Assembly: GCA_003550325.1 (NCBI GenBank)
Contig: QKWP01000039.1
Coordinates: 438,904 to 502,903, forward strand
Length of the DNA: 64,000 nt
Source of the DNA: Gigaspora rosea
Taxonomy: Eukaryota; Glomeromycota; Glomeromycetes; Diversisporales; Gigasporaceae
Direction: 5' to 3'
Below are positions 21,562 through 33,366 of this stretch, piece by piece. The position numbers were made by a program, and so were the translations under genes. The notes beneath the pieces are model-generated. The model did not search any database, was not told the origin of the DNA, and worked only from the letters and a program-made list of their open reading frames with translations. Position 1 is the first letter of the stretch. Each line of letters starts with the position of its first letter.

Positions 21562-21830
21562 GTTATTTAAATATTTTTGGGCTGTGAGCCTAGTTCCGCC
21601 TAAAAAAATTTCGGAATGAAGCCGGTCGTCTATGTCAGGGTGATAGTTCCCGCTAGACATTTTCATTTTATAGATTCCATCTTTTTTTGATTTTATTTAA
21701 ATATTTTAGGATAGTCTTCTGACCGTGAGCCTAGCTCTGCCAAAAAAAATTTCAGAGCGAAGCCAGTCATCTGTGCAGGATGAAAATTCCCAGCAGACAT
21801 TTCCGCTTACATCTATTCTCTTTTCTTTCC
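21562..21830 (+). ncRNA. Two tandem copies of a structured element (candidate RNA)
   Basis: Two units of about 130-140 bp (about 21562-21694 and 21695-21830) share TTATTTAAATATTTT, then GTGAGCCTAG, two hairpins, then GACATTT. Hairpin 1 pairs 21593-21598 with 21612-21617 (GTTCCG/CGGAAT) in unit 1 and 21734-21739 with 21753-21758 (GCTCTG/CAGAGC) in unit 2, each with a 13-base loop. Hairpin 2 pairs TCTA/TAGA in unit 1 and TCTG/CAGA in unit 2. The stems differ by compensatory changes, which suggests selection for the fold. The pair lies directly upstream of the coiled-coil ORF at 21925, so it could be a leader element. Strand and function are inferred; a palindromic DNA repeat is the alternative. 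Confidence 0.45.
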
Positions 21831-21924
21831 TTACAATTTTCTATTTTTTTTTCCTTTTTCTTTTTTTTTATATTCGGAAATCACACATGGGAAAAGGCAT
21901 TTTTCTAATGATTTCTATCTTTAG

Positions 21925-22191
21925 ATGATTCGAAAGCCAAAGGAAAACTCCGTTAAATCACGAATAAAAGTTCTTACGAAAACTGTTGAAGAATTACAAG
22001 AAAAAAATAACCAAGTTAAACAAGAATTTTGGAAGTTAAATCTGAAGCATAAGAATCTCATTATGGATTATAATCGACTAAAAGTGGTATATGAAAATGC
22101 AAAGATTGAAAATGAAAATCTAAAAATTGGAATTTTAGTATCTATCATAATTTGGTTTTTGATTTCGGTAAAATATTATATGGGCTATTAG
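21925..22191 (+). CDS. Small tail-anchored coiled-coil protein
   Basis: An 88-residue product. Residues about 10-60 are a continuous charged heptad-like region (RIKVLTKTVEELQEKNNQVK and YENAKIENENLKIG), predicted coiled coil. Residues about 66-83 (GILVSIIIWFLISVKYY) are a single hydrophobic segment two to five residues from the C-terminus, so a tail-anchored topology is likely. No SNARE signature or other family was recognised. The ATG directly follows CTTTAG, which could be a 3' splice site, so an upstream non-coding exon containing the paired hairpin element is possible. The frame is clean and ends naturally at TAG. Confidence 0.55.
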   Translation: MIRKPKENSVKSRIKVLTKTVEELQEKNNQVKQEFWKLNLKHKNLIMDYNRLKVVYENAKIENENLKIGILVSIIIWFLISVKYYMGY

Positions 22192-22614
22192 AAAAATATA
22201 GACCAGTGCAAAAATGTAGAAGCACCAATCTATCTATAATAAAAATTTTTTAAAATTTAATATAGATATTTAAATAACTTTTCAATTTGTTTAATACAAA
22301 AATTTAAACATGCTAAAACTAAAATTTTTTTATATAAATAAAGCAAGTTTTTTTTTTGAATGAAATTTTTTTTTTTTTTTAGAAAAAATTACATCTGCAA
22401 AATTTTAAGCTTAAATTCATGTTCAATAAACTTGAATCTAAATCTAAATTGAACTGAACTGAACTTTAAAACCTGCTACATAATTGTAATTTACTAATAA
22501 TGCAAAAATATAATGATTACTTTGTATTATTAATTCTTGATAAATATTCTAGTTATAAGTTGAATAATATACTGTATTTTTTAAAGTATTAAAATTAGTT
22601 TTTTACTTTATATA

Positions 22615-22956
22615 CAGTACGGGACAGTAAAAGACATCCAATCTATACTATAGAGTGCCAATTTTTGGTGCTTATATAATCGATTTTGATTGGCTAATTT
22701 GGTTATTTTGATTTTAATTGGTTAAATAAATCTATGTTTTCTTTTTTTTTATATTAAACGCCAATTTTTTAAGTCTTTAACTCTTTATAACTTTCTTAAA
22801 ACAAAAAATAAAGAAAGATCTTCTGGCAGAAATGTAGTTTAGCTAAAAATCTATCAATTTGTTAGAGGGTTTTTTGATTTAATTTTTTTTAAGAAAGTTA
22901 TAACAATTTTAAGTTTTTACTAATAAAGAGTGGATGCGTTTTACTGTCTGGTACTG
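22615..22956. mobile_element. 342-bp MITE with CAGTAC..GACAGTAAAA ends
   Basis: The left end CAGTACGGGACAGTAAAAG and the inverted right end CAGTACCAGACAGTAAAAC match over about 26 bp, flanked by TA on both sides (mariner-class duplication). A related single end, ACAGTACCGGACAGCAA, occurs at 48889 and, without its first base, at 44273. Confidence 0.75.
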
Positions 22957-23070
22957 TAGTACGGGAATCCTTAAACCAGCAAGTCATTAATGTAGTAGCC
23001 AAATTTAAATATAGATTACGCAAAAATAAATTAATATAATTGGCTAATATTAATAATATTAAAATATATT

Positions 23071-23094
23071 AAGGAAAAAGAAAGAAAGAAAAAA

Positions 23095-23125
<31 letters not shown>

Positions 23126-23240
23126 AAGAGAGAGAAAGAGAGAAAGAGGGAGAGAGAGAGGGAGAGAGAGAGAGAAAAAGAGAAAGAGAGAATGAAAGAG
23201 AGAAAGAAAGAGAGAAAGAAAGAGAAAGAGAAGCAAAGAA
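23071..23240 (+). repeat. Homopurine (GA/GAAA) microsatellite
   Basis: About 165 bp of only A and G on the plus strand, dominated by GAGAGAAA units. Such tracts are prone to slippage and triplex formation. No coding content. Confidence 0.9.
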
Positions 23241-23403
23241 ATTTAACTTACTTTTAACATTAAAAAAAATAATAATAATTTTAATTTATAAAATTGTTCC
23301 AAAATGTCCCAACTCATATCCCATGCTAGTATGTATGTACTGTATGTTGGGGTGATCTGTCAACTAAGTAAATCAAAATTACACTAGCAATCATAAATAA
23401 TGC

Positions 23404-23758
23404 AACACGTGATTATTTTTTGGAAATTTTCATCTATGATAAAAATTTTTAACAAAAATTTTTAAAAATTTTTTTTTAAAAATAAATTTCAACATTTGAA
23501 GCTTATAAAAAAATATTTTTTCAGATTTTTTAAAAATTTTTATAGTAAAGTTGTTCTAAGATCAAAACCCTAGCATTAAAATTTTATAAATAAAACATAT
23601 AAAATTTTAATACTAGGGATTTGACATTAGAAAAACTTTGCTATAAAAATTTTTAAAAAATCTGAAAAAATATTTTTTAGAAGCTTCAAATGTCGAAAAT
23701 TATTCTGATATTAAAAAAAAAATTTTAAATCATAGGTGAAAATTTCCAAAGTTACTAT
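23404..23758. mobile_element. Foldback MITE of about 350 bp
   Basis: The left arm has TGGAAATTTTCATCTATGAT and TTTCAACATTTGAAGCTT; the right arm carries their inverted matches (AAGCTTCAAATGTCGAAA, ATCATAGGTGAAAATTTCCA). Nearly the whole element is two arms meeting at about 23590 in the inverted pair CCCTAGCATTAAAATTTTAT / ATAAAATTTTAATACTAGGG. Confidence 0.75.
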
Positions 23759-23765
23759 GTTTTAT

Positions 23766-24136
23766 TATCCCTTAGATTGTAGTAGAACACAGACAAATTT
23801 GTCTGCGTTTTTGCACTTTTTTTGCTCTGATTTACTTTTTTTAAATACCAAGATAATTAAATAAAACTTTGTACAATTATATTTGAAAATAAGGATTACT
23901 TTTTTGCAAAATTAGTTTTTATATTGCAAGCAAAAAAAATTTAAGTTATATATAAGCTAAAAATAGATAACTTTAAGAAAAAAATTTTTTAAAAAATTTT
24001 ATCACAATTTTTCTATAATCTTGTTTAATTTTAGTTTTAAAGCTATAGTTCTTAAGACAATGTTGTAGTTTATATAAAGGATGATAACTTTCATTATTGC
24101 AACTTTAATAATTTATTTGTAAAAATTAAGGCTTGC
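23766..24136. mobile_element. Truncated copy of the 650-bp MITE (copy 2)
   Basis: Starts with TATCCCTTAGATTGTAGTAG and follows the complete copies for about 370 bp before ending abruptly near 24136. Its palindrome reads CAGACAAATTTGTCTG: both arms have changed together relative to CAGGCAAATTTGCCTG, so symmetry is preserved. It directly abuts the foldback element ending at 23758. Confidence 0.8.
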
Positions 24137-24251
24137 AAAACATTGAAAAAAAATTTTTCATTTAACATTTAAATAAATGAAATATATTTATCAATAAATA
24201 GATAGGATTATGGAGAAATATATTTAATAAGCCTTTTTAGTTTTATATTTG

Positions 24252-24853
24252 TTAATTAGATGTATCCTCGCTTATTTGAATTATTTTTATCTCTGTCTCA
24301 TTCTTTTTCTTATTTAACACGTACTTCTCTAAGTCATAGAATTCATAATTTGAGATGTTAGCCAACTTTTTTGCAGCAGTATGCTGGGGTTTTTTACTTG
24401 TATCAACTGCAATATCTTTACTTGCCCAAATGCACATTGAAAGACATTCTCAATTTTGATTGAATTCACCGGACCAATACTTTTAAAATTATAGAAATAT
24501 AAATGGTAATAAACTAAAATTATTTTAATTTATGAATTTTATTTTTTACCTTGAGCAACCCTCTATATTTTTCTGCTTCATTATAGGCTTTTTTTTTAGC
24601 ATTTGACAAAGAATCATTATTTGCATTTACACTTCCAATAGATCAAAAAGCAACAAGATATCACTTTTCTTCAATATTCTTTATGCCACTGGCTATTTCA
24701 TTCCAGTTAAAAGATATCTCAATAGGTTCTGTTGCATAATTTGAATTGATTACTTTAAGATTTTTAAGAACTTCAGAAAATTGTTTATTTATGAAATCTT
24801 TTCCTCCTTCAATTTTGTTTGATCCCTAAAACTTCAAAGTCTATCCCATTTTT
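24252..24853 (-). pseudogene. UPF0643-like protein, decayed
   Basis: Read on the minus strand: KNGIDFEVLG, a frameshift, KIEGGKDFINKQFSEVLKNL, then FNWNEIASGIKNIEEK, a stop where Trp fits, YLVAF, another stop, SIGSVNANNDSLSNAKKKAY, then NEAEKYRGLLK. A 70-bp GT-AG intron (24480-24549) leads into YWSGEFNQN, a stop, and CLSMCIWASKDIAVDTSKKP with a C-terminal frame to 24252. The order WYLVAF..R / A...GLLKYW.G / CLSMCIW.S...A....KP.H..A resembles the fungal UPF0643 family, thought to be a small alpha/beta barrel domain of unknown function. Three in-frame stops and a frameshift make it a pseudogene. Family assignment is from memory of the pattern, so moderate. Confidence 0.55.
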
Positions 24854-25612
24854 AGTAAGTTATATCAAAATGCCAAGCCATTTTATTCTTGTAAAATTCA
24901 TATGTTAAAGAAAAATTAATTTTTTAGTACTTAAAGAATTTTCAATTAATTTATTTTCTTTTTAATTAAATTGAGTTTATTAATTAAAGTTGTTCAATTA
25001 AATTTAATTTTAGCTTTCCTTTTTAAAATGCAAGTTTATTAAGAGAATTTTAATTTTAACAATACAATATTTCTTGATTTAAATAAAAATATTATTGACT
25101 CTTTTGAGGATTTTTCTATCAATTGAATGAAAATATGAATAAAATAGAAAAAGTAAATTAACATCAACATTAATTATTTGTCTAACAATACAATTTACTT
25201 GGTTTTATTTCGCACAAATAGTAAAACTTTGAAGAAAATAAGGATCAACTCTACCATATTATATGTATGTTTTTTACTTGACATTTAAACAATTCAAAAC
25301 TAACATTTTATTCAATTGTCAATTGAATTGAATTTATTCATATGTCTACAATAAAACTGATATTAAGTCATGTGAATTAAACTTTCAATGCAATGTAATT
25401 GGTTTATTTATTAAATACATTTTGGCTTCTTATTTAACTTTAAAATAGTTCAAATTTTTTATTTGAGCTACAATTTGTCAAATAATTCACTAATTAATTC
25501 AATCGATTAATAATTGATTTCACTATGATTATTTAAAAAAAAAAGAAAACAAGGTTTTTAAATATAGTTTGTTTTAAGTAGTGAAGCTTACTCTTACAAT
25601 TTTCTTTGCAAA

Positions 25613-25913
25613 ATGCGGCCAAAAAGATATAATAAAAGTAAGTAAATTGGTATGCATTCTGTTCCAAATATACTTTGCTAAAACTATTTGGTCTCTTTTA
25701 GCATTCCAAAGTATAAAATGCTATTATTGCAATAATAAGGGTCACAAGTGGGTAAAATGTCATTATATTAATTGTAACAGTGGAGATAATCGTATTATTA
25801 AAGGTCGATGGAATATAGCGAGTAATTACTGCGCTACATGCAGAAAGCTTTTAGAGAATCATTATGTCAATAATTATTATACTCATTGCGAGTTATCATT
25901 ATTGTTTAACTAG
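25613..25913 (+). CDS. Small CCHC zinc-knuckle protein, two exons
   Basis: Exon 1 (25613-25637) encodes MRPKRYNK plus one base. The intron 25638-25701 begins GTAAGT and ends TTTTAG. Exon 2 (25702-25913) completes a 78-residue protein. The product contains CYYCNNKGHKWVKC, an exact C-x2-C-x4-H-x4-C zinc knuckle, at residues about 14-27. Further Cys and His residues follow (INC, YCATC, YYTHC) and could form a second metal site. CCHC knuckles usually bind single-stranded nucleic acid. An alternative start at 25581 without splicing gives a hydrophobic, less plausible N-terminus. Both exons are free of stops in the spliced frame, so it looks intact. It could be a free-standing gene or a domesticated gag-like piece. 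Confidence 0.6.
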
Positions 25914-27317
25914 TGAATAACCCATGGCTTCACCACGGTAGTTTGTAAAATTTAAAAATTTAGTTAGAATTTAAATGAGTAATATTATATATATACATGT
26001 ATGCTTAAGGTATGAAGTTTGATATTAGTTATATAGCTTATTTTTAATTTTAAAGAAATAGAATTCAATAACACAAAATTTGATTTTATTTGTATTAATA
26101 GAGATAGAAATATTAAAAAAATTAATTTAATTTTTATTGTCGAAAATGCAGTTTATACAATTGTTGAATTAGTTGGGATATAAGATTTTTATATGAATTA
26201 TGTTATTTGAAAATTTTTTTATTTAGATTATGTTATAGTTTTTTAAAAAGAAGTAGAGCTATTTATATTCATTAGAATCATAATTGTGTATGCGTGTTGT
26301 AATTATAGAATGAATATAAATAAGATAATTCATGCAAAAAAATTTACTGGTAGTTAGCAAATTCTTTAAGAAAAATTTAATTATCTTGTTAAGAGGTTTC
26401 AAATAAGTATATGATTTACAAAGGTACATGTACAATGTTTAGTATATTAAATGGTCAAATTTTTTTATAATTATCCATATATTATTAAGTTAATATTTTT
26501 TTTAATATTTAAAAATTGAAAAATTTTTTAATCTAATAGTTATTTGACTTATTCTTTCAAAGTACAGGATAATATCATTTTTGTAAAATTTTATATTTGT
26601 TGGTTCAATATTTGTTATAGTCATTACTAACTTATTTTGTTGATATATATATAAATTTCTATAAAAATCACAATGCTTAAAAATATTTCATCATCTTTTT
26701 TTTTGTTTTGGCTATATTTTCAATGCAAATTTTAAGAATTGAGTTCCATAATCATCGCTACTCACTTTAACCCTATAAAAAAAAAATTTCAAAAAAAACA
26801 TGGAAGCTGAACACAGAAACATACGTAAAAATATGTAAAAAATATGTAAAATGTACACTTTCATGTTTTTGAACAGGAAAATACACTGTATTTTGAAACA
26901 CGGAAAAGGGCATATCTTAAATTGTTACGAGACAATTTCATGTTAATTAAGTCAATTGATATGAAGTTAATAATTGAGAATAATGAAGAAGATGAAGAAA
27001 AAGATGGAGAAAATGATAAAATTAATTTTCATTTAGCTCCAACATCAAACACACCCAGGTGTTCTACAATTTATAAAAACAAGAGTAATCATGAATAAGA
27101 ACTTTAGATATAAAAATATTCATAATTTCATAATGCTGGATAGTTAGTATTTATTAAGCACGGACGAAAGGACGTGCCAGTTTACTAGTTATTATTATTA
27201 TTGTATGCAGTGGCTTTAATTAAAACTACAAGCAAATATAATTCCGGGCATAACTCCAGACAAAATCATATTATAAATTCTGGGATTACGTTTTTTATTA
27301 GCAAAGAAATGGTGCAT
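25914..27317. other. AT-rich spacer with a dispersed repeat
   Basis: No gene is supported. At about 26808-26878 there is GCTGAACACAGAAACATACG followed by TAAAAATATGTAAAA and TGTACAC. The same sequence occurs inverted at about 50305-50375. An acidic open stretch near 26975-27095 (NEEDEEKDGEN) may be a scrap of coding sequence. Confidence 0.5.
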
Positions 27318-27590
27318 TTATATTAAAAAGACCAGATGATGCTTTATTACTGCAAAATTGTGGAGTGACAAATAAAAATATGGGCAGATATGAAGAAGCA
27401 CTTAAAGTTTAATAAATCATTATCTATTAATAGGTAGATATGAAGAATCACTTGTGGATTTAAATAAATCATTGGAAATTAAACCAAATTATGTGATAGC
27501 ATTATGTAATCATGGAGAAACGAATCAAAAAATAGGTAGATATGAGGAATCACTACCAGATCTAAACAAATCATTAGATATAAGATTCAA
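27318..27590 (+). pseudogene. TPR-repeat protein relic
   Basis: Several TPR units are visible across frames: MGRYEEALKV, GRYEESLVDLNKSLEIKPNY, ALCNHGETNQKIGRYEESLP and DLNKSLDI. The spacing matches 34-residue tetratricopeptide repeats of the GRYEEAL.DLNKSLEI type, common in these fungi. Stops at about 27410-27430 and a frame change separate the units. After 27590 the similarity ends and different sequence follows. Confidence 0.75.
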
Positions 27591-27711
27591 ATCAAACAAT
27601 AATGCAACATTTAGTATTCATTATGTAACTACTCATGGGCTCTTCCGAATTGAAAAAGCACCCATCCAGCCTTCGTTTGAGAATCATTACATACTAAAGA
27701 CCATCTTTTGC

Positions 27712-27889
27712 AACTTAAAATTAAGATCATAACTTCATTAGTAAGAGAAATACCAGCTCCAGAAATTATAATACACCTTTTAGCATGTGCTACGTGTCTA
27801 GCTATTTCACTAAGTAGGGGTCAATTTTTTTCTGCCTTAAGTTTTAATTTGACTACCTCCATTAAGTTTTGTAAAATCTGGAATTTGTG
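27712..27889 (-). pseudogene. Sir2-family N-terminal scrap
   Basis: The minus-strand translation gives NLMEVVKLKLKAEKN, a stop, then SEIARHVAHAKRCIIISGAG and IS. IISGAGIS is the sirtuin NAD-binding GAG(I/F)S motif. It aligns with the gene at 50475-51601 (LIREVNKHVAKAKNCIIITG). Nothing further of the sirtuin follows. The plus-strand open frame at this place is an antisense by-product. Confidence 0.75.
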
Positions 27890-29912
27890 AAAACGCAGAA
27901 TTATATACAGGTAGCATATATATATGAATCATGTTTGTAGACAAAATTTTTATGGCTAATTTATAACAGTCTTTTTTTGTTTCATACGTGTTTTAGTATA
28001 ATAGAACAAAATATCTTGTTGCTTCTTTAGTATATATCGTCTTTTGTCCTATTTATTACGTGCGCACTAGCGCAATTTGTATTAGTAATATATTTCAAAT
28101 GAATGCACACACACAAAATGCTCTAATATACGTTCTTTTGTCCGAATGGATGTTAATCGTAATAATAACACGTAAAACAAAGAAAATTTGTTTTTTACAC
28201 ATTCATTAACGTTTTCTATTCGAAATGGCTAATTTTGTACTATTATTAGAGTTCTTATGCGAAAACTGTATTTTTCGTGAATATTAGTTAAACTAATATG
28301 CACACACAAAACAAAGAAATAAGCCTTCGGACAAAGATCGTATATACAATATTTGTAATAACGCGTAAAAAATTTATTAATTGTTGAATTGATCTATTAA
28401 TATTTTTTTGAACTATGATAATTTTAGAAAACTATTTAAACTAGAATTCCTATGATTGTATTAGAAAACTATGTAAACTAGAATTTCAATTTGGATTAAC
28501 ATTAAATAACACATCTTATTAAATGATATATGCAGTAAGAATCTGAATAGGAGGCGTATAAAAACCAAAAGATTATTGTACACGAATAAATTAGAGGGAG
28601 TTTATATTACTTTTCATGCACCAGACCTGCTTTAAATTTAAAGAGAATATTTTTTCTTTATTTCATATATTTTTCGCATATTTATTTTCTAATTAATAAG
28701 CAAGTACATTATTTCAAGTCATAATTTTGTATATATTCTTTAAAACTTTGACTTTCGTAATGTTAAGATATATGTATTCATATGTGTGACAATTTATTAT
28801 TAATAAATATCTGCAACTAATAAAATGCTAACCTTAACCCTATGTGATGTCGGTTAAATGGGCTGTAGGCAAAATGGGTATCAAGAAAATAAAATCCACT
28901 CATTGAACTCGGGATTGAAAAACTAGGTCATGCTCTTGCAAAAAAAAAAAAAAGCATTATATTTAAGAAAATGTGGATTGTTTTATATGTCGAATACAAA
29001 AAATTCCTAATCAGTCACTAAAATACTGCATACGTATATATATTTGATTTGATTACGCAAATTTAGCCTGTATTTGGTATTTAGAAAACGTGTAATAATT
29101 TATTTTTTTCTTCATGTTTATTTAAATTTTTCATTTATATTTATATATTTAAGAAAAATTGTCAATTTAGTCCCTTTTGTTAGCACCTAGACCATGTATA
29201 TAGAATCTGCAAGACAATTTTATAAATGACCTTATCTCTTTAAAGTAGGCAGAGTTAAGGAATGTAATTAAGTGCTTATATCTTTTTTCTAGCTTGTAAC
29301 TTTAATCGAGATCTATTTTTGACAAAATTTAACAAAAATTACAGACAATCCTATATATTCTAGTTAAGATTAATGATTAATAAAAGTATAATCATATGCA
29401 AGATACTTCTTAAAATACAGATTATCTTCGATTTTTAATATAAATCAGATGCTTGTAAAAAATAATTATTAATAAAATGTGCTAACTTTTAATTTTATTG
29501 AATAGACAGATATCTTAAATCCAACTTTACGTTTAAAATAGGTACATCATATTTTGAATATTCATCAAAATATTTGTTATATATAAATAAAAAGATTCCC
29601 ACAAATGGATTACTGAATTTAACCCAAATGAAACTACCAATATAAATAGCACAACGATTACAAATTATCCCAATCTTACAAATATTGAGTTCAACAAAAC
29701 TAGCTAAATACTATAATATTGTTTTATGCAAAAATTTTAAAAAAATTAAAACAGTATCGTTTTCACTTTGTATGTAGTATAAGTATTAGCGTTATTAACA
29801 TTTATGTTGCTATCAGCTATGATTTAAAGCTTATTATTTAGTGCAAACCTGAATCACCTAAAGGTAATAAATGCGCTGAATGAATTTCATTTAATGATGC
29901 AAGTCAGAATTA
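27890..29912. other. Gene-poor region with recurrent motifs
   Basis: No gene is supported. At 28133-28150 and 28324-28332 there are minus-oriented and plus-oriented versions of the CATTCGG(A/T)CAAAAG motif, close to AAACAAAGAAA at 28172 and 28308. The same pairing recurs in 43.3-47.4 and 51.9-53.4 kb. Confidence 0.5.
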
Positions 29913-30240
29913 TCATAAAAACTGTATTATTATTTTTTCTGCGATGGTAATGTGGTATATAGTTAAGGCTATAAAAGCATTTTTTAGAGCTGTGCAGCTT
30001 GCAACGTTCCAAAACCTTTGATTTATTGATTGATCCTGACCACTATTATGAATTGACTCTGAAATTTCTTCATAACTATCTTTTATAATACAATTTTCAA
30101 TCAACTCAATATCTTTATTTAATAATCTTCCAAGTTTAACTTCAATTTCATCAATAGCTCCTCTGTTTTGATCAAAATTTTAAAAATACTTTTTATTTAA
30201 AAATAAGCTATTTCTATAATCAATAACAAATGCTACATAG
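29913..30240 (-). pseudogene. Hypothetical protein, C-terminal region
   Basis: The frame reads YYVAFVIDYRNSLFLNKKYF, a TAA, then NFDQNRGAIDEIEVKLGRLL, NKDIELIENCIIKDSYEEIS and so on to the stop at 29913. Upstream, a possible intron (GTAAGT at about 30295 to TTTAG at about 30251) precedes it. The acidic helical region followed by a hydrophobic tail (LTIYHITIAEKIIIQFL) is not recognised. The single in-frame TAA suggests recent decay. Confidence 0.35.
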
Positions 30241-30678
30241 TAAAGTCTAAATTTTACAATTTAATAAACTTGTTCGGGAGTGCAATATCCACTTACCATA
30301 AAATTTTTATCCAAATCGGAGTACTTTTTTATTATTTGACTTTTAATTTTTACGTTCAATAAAAAAGTTAAAATTTTTTTAAAAAATATATTCATCAAAC
30401 TTAAAAATTAAAAATTAAATAATAAAAAGTTTTCTAAATTAGGTTACTGCTCTATCAATTAACTTTAAATTAAAATCTAACCAAGTTTTATTTTTTAATC
30501 TATCTTGAATTATTTTGTTTACAAAAAAACCTTTTGCGCATAAAATCATGAACAAAAAGAACAAAAAAAAAACAAAAAGTTAAAAAAGATAAGCATAAAT
30601 ATGAATTAATGGGATCGCGACGAAATCATATGAACATTTTGCAATAAATTAACAACATTGTAATTGATAGAAACCAAC

Positions 30679-31924
30679 TTAATTTTGTAAAATAGATTTT
30701 CTAAAAACTTGAAAAACCTCATAATCATCTACGGAAAAAAATTCTGTACTATTTCGAATTGGTTTTTCATAACTGTTCTTTCTACATCTGCTTTTTTCAT
30801 TTTCATTGAATTCACCACAAATCTTTAAATCATTTATTCCAAAAGAAGGACCTGTATATTTATTTTGTTTAATTGCATGCTTTGTGTCAATTACTTTGCT
30901 AACTATTGAATTATCTAAATTTTGAAGATTTAAAGAAAATATAAAACTTGTTGATGTTGAATGAAAAACATTTTTAGAAGTTTCTTTACACCAATCAATT
31001 GGATTATATCCACCAAGAATTTCACCAGTATCTTTGACACGAATAATTACCAATGTTGGACCTTTAGCATCACACCAAGCATGAAATTTTTTAGAGCAAG
31101 AACCATGTCTTGAAGCTCGTTGCAGTAAATTGAACGTATAAAAAATAGTTTGATTTAAATTGCTTATCTCATTAATCCATTTAACTATTAATACAATATG
31201 TTTTTGTTCAATTATATTTGATTGAATAGTAAGTTGACATGTGGGTGTAAATTGTATTAAATTAGATGTGATGGCATAAGTAGTTTTTGTAATAGTGGGC
31301 TTAGAGTCAGTAACTGTAGAGACTTTGGATGTGGACATATTGTTGAATTTGATATCATCCACATCATTTTCATCGAATTTTTTGCATAATGTAGCTAATT
31401 TTGTAAAATTTGATAATCCTTCTCTATTGATGAGAGAAAAATGCTTCCTTACAAGATCTGTATTCTTAATGATTATATTTTTAATATAATTACATAGTTC
31501 TTTAAGACAGAGTTCATGTGCACCCCATAAAAGAAAAATTATTTCTGAAAATTCTAAGTTAGTGAGGTCAACAGTACTATCATAAATATATCTAAACAAA
31601 AAAAAATATTTTTTTTAATAACTTGAAATTATCGGATAAGTTTATTTTATTTTTTATTTTTTACCTGAGAAGAATTTCAAATAATTTAGGGGTAGTGTTG
31701 GGTTTATCAAATAATATCACCTTTTCGGGTCCGAACGCTAATATGTTTTCAAACCTTGACAGCACTTCCCGAAAATAAGCTGAACGTATTCGTAAAATTA
31801 AAGAATGTGCATGAAAATATGTTTTAGAATTTTTGCCAACCTGAATTGAAATATCAGCGAATTTGGAATTTTCTACAAGGTTTGTATAATCTTGAGATAA
31901 CTTTTTTAATAAATCGGTAGACAT
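30679..31924 (-). CDS. BTB-TLDc domain protein, two exons, intact
   Basis: Exon 1 (31665-31924) starts MSTDLLKKLSQDYTNLVENS and holds a BTB/POZ fold: FADISIQVG...FHAHSLILRIRSAYF, residues about 22-85. The intron 31592-31664 begins GTAAAA and ends TTTAG. Exon 2 (30679-31591) continues in phase (R-YIYDSTVDL), completes the BTB and a BACK-like helical region (residues about 88-135), and then carries a TLDc domain: IEQKHIVLIVKWI, LLQRASRHGSCSKKFHAWCD, GPTLVIIRVKDTGEILGGYN, and PSFGINDLKI, residues about 195-390. The spliced length is 390 residues with no stops. BTB domains dimerise and often bind cullin-3; TLDc domains are linked to V-ATPase binding and oxidative stress. The family is strongly expanded in arbuscular mycorrhizal fungi. 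This is the best-supported complete gene in the window. Confidence 0.92.
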
Positions 31925-33173
31925 TATTTAGTAATTTGAAAGTGAAATTAAAATTAAAAATATTGTTTATCATTTTAGTCATTATTTTATACTTATTTGA
32001 CTTTGTTTCCGAAATTAGTACAATCCGGCATACCACAAAATCTCAATAACCATGCTCTTTACAATTGACAGGTCAGTCCGTTTTGTTAAATCGATATGAA
32101 ATATCAAAGCGACCACCAAAATTAACCAATCATGATTGTGTTAAAATTTACAAAAATTAGTATATGGAGCATTGTGCAAAATCTACATGTTTTATTATTG
32201 TTGTTAAAAACTGTTTTCCTGAAAAAATGCTTCCAAATTCACCCATCATTGTTATTCATAAAATTTTATAAATTGTGGATTTAAAATAGCTTATGACAAA
32301 GAAAAATATAATCAAAATTTTCGTCCACAGACGGACGGAACAAAACAATACTGAAATCTACATATGTTAATTTGACTTTTTTTTTTTTTTTTTTAACACT
32401 CACTAGCGGGACGCCATATGGTGTAGTTTTTAATTGGGCTTTAAAGAACATACTACAAAATTTCATTAGTACTACTTTTTTATTAAAGTAAAAAATATCT
32501 AAATTAGTATGTAAAAAATTAATTTAAAATTTTCCAGCACCTGTATGTTGTAAGAGATGTAATCCATTCAGCTTAATACGTATTAAATATTTAATTAATA
32601 AAGTAGATGTCACAGATTGTTGGTTACTTGGGATCTTTACTAGGAAAATGACCTTTCGAGGCCATGTAAATTTGATAAACATAATTCAATTTGCCAACTA
32701 TCCAATGATCCAATTCAAATGAACTTTTTTTTACTCTCATATGGTGGATCTATTTCTGATGTGATTATTGCAAATCTCATTCTGATTGGTTAATTTATTT
32801 AAAACTATTAAAATTTGGGACTTCGTAAAAATAGCACAACTTTTCATATATTATTGTTTGAAACTTCATATTTTATATTTATATTCAACCAGACCTTAAT
32901 TTTCTGCATCTGAAAATCCCATTTCTGCATCCTAAAAACTTGCTAGTAACAATGTCAAAGGGTAGACCACGTAAAAACACAGGACCATGTGTTGAATCAA
33001 TTGTCCAGATAACTTTTATTTATACACTTTAAAATATTTGTTTGAGAAAACATGTTTCACTATTAAATATACAAATTTTGACTATCTTTTACTTAGTATT
33101 GTTTGCCAAATTATTTTATTTAATACTTATACTGTTCTTTTGTTAATCATATAGAAGTTAATTGTCAAAAGTA

Positions 33174-33366
33174 CAGTCAGACCTCTCTAAATACAATGCG
33201 ACAGGACTATATGTAAAAATTTAGCTATATGTGCACTTAGAGAGGTATTGCAGTTAGGGAGGTAAAAATTTATAAGCACAATATTGGTTGGGCCTAAGAG
33301 AAGACGTGCATTTAGGGGCTTTTCATAGGACGTGCACTTAGGGGTTGCATTTAGAGGATCTAACTG
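33174..33366. mobile_element. Mariner-class MITE
   Basis: CAGTCAGACCTCTCTAAATA and the inverted right end CAGTTAGATCCTCTAAATGC are flanked by TA on both sides. It resembles, but is distinct from, the Tigger-like MITEs at 11390, 11704 and 14919. It contains several copies of GTGCACTTAG / GTGCATTTAG. Confidence 0.7.

Noticed and set aside
27708..27890. Plus-strand 60-codon frame
   Set aside because: Antisense to the sirtuin scrap with its GAGIS motif.
32953..33031. Possible gene start with an AT-hook (MSKGRPRKNTGPCVESIVQ)
   Set aside because: The frame ends after about 25 codons and no splice continuation could be placed; too short to support.
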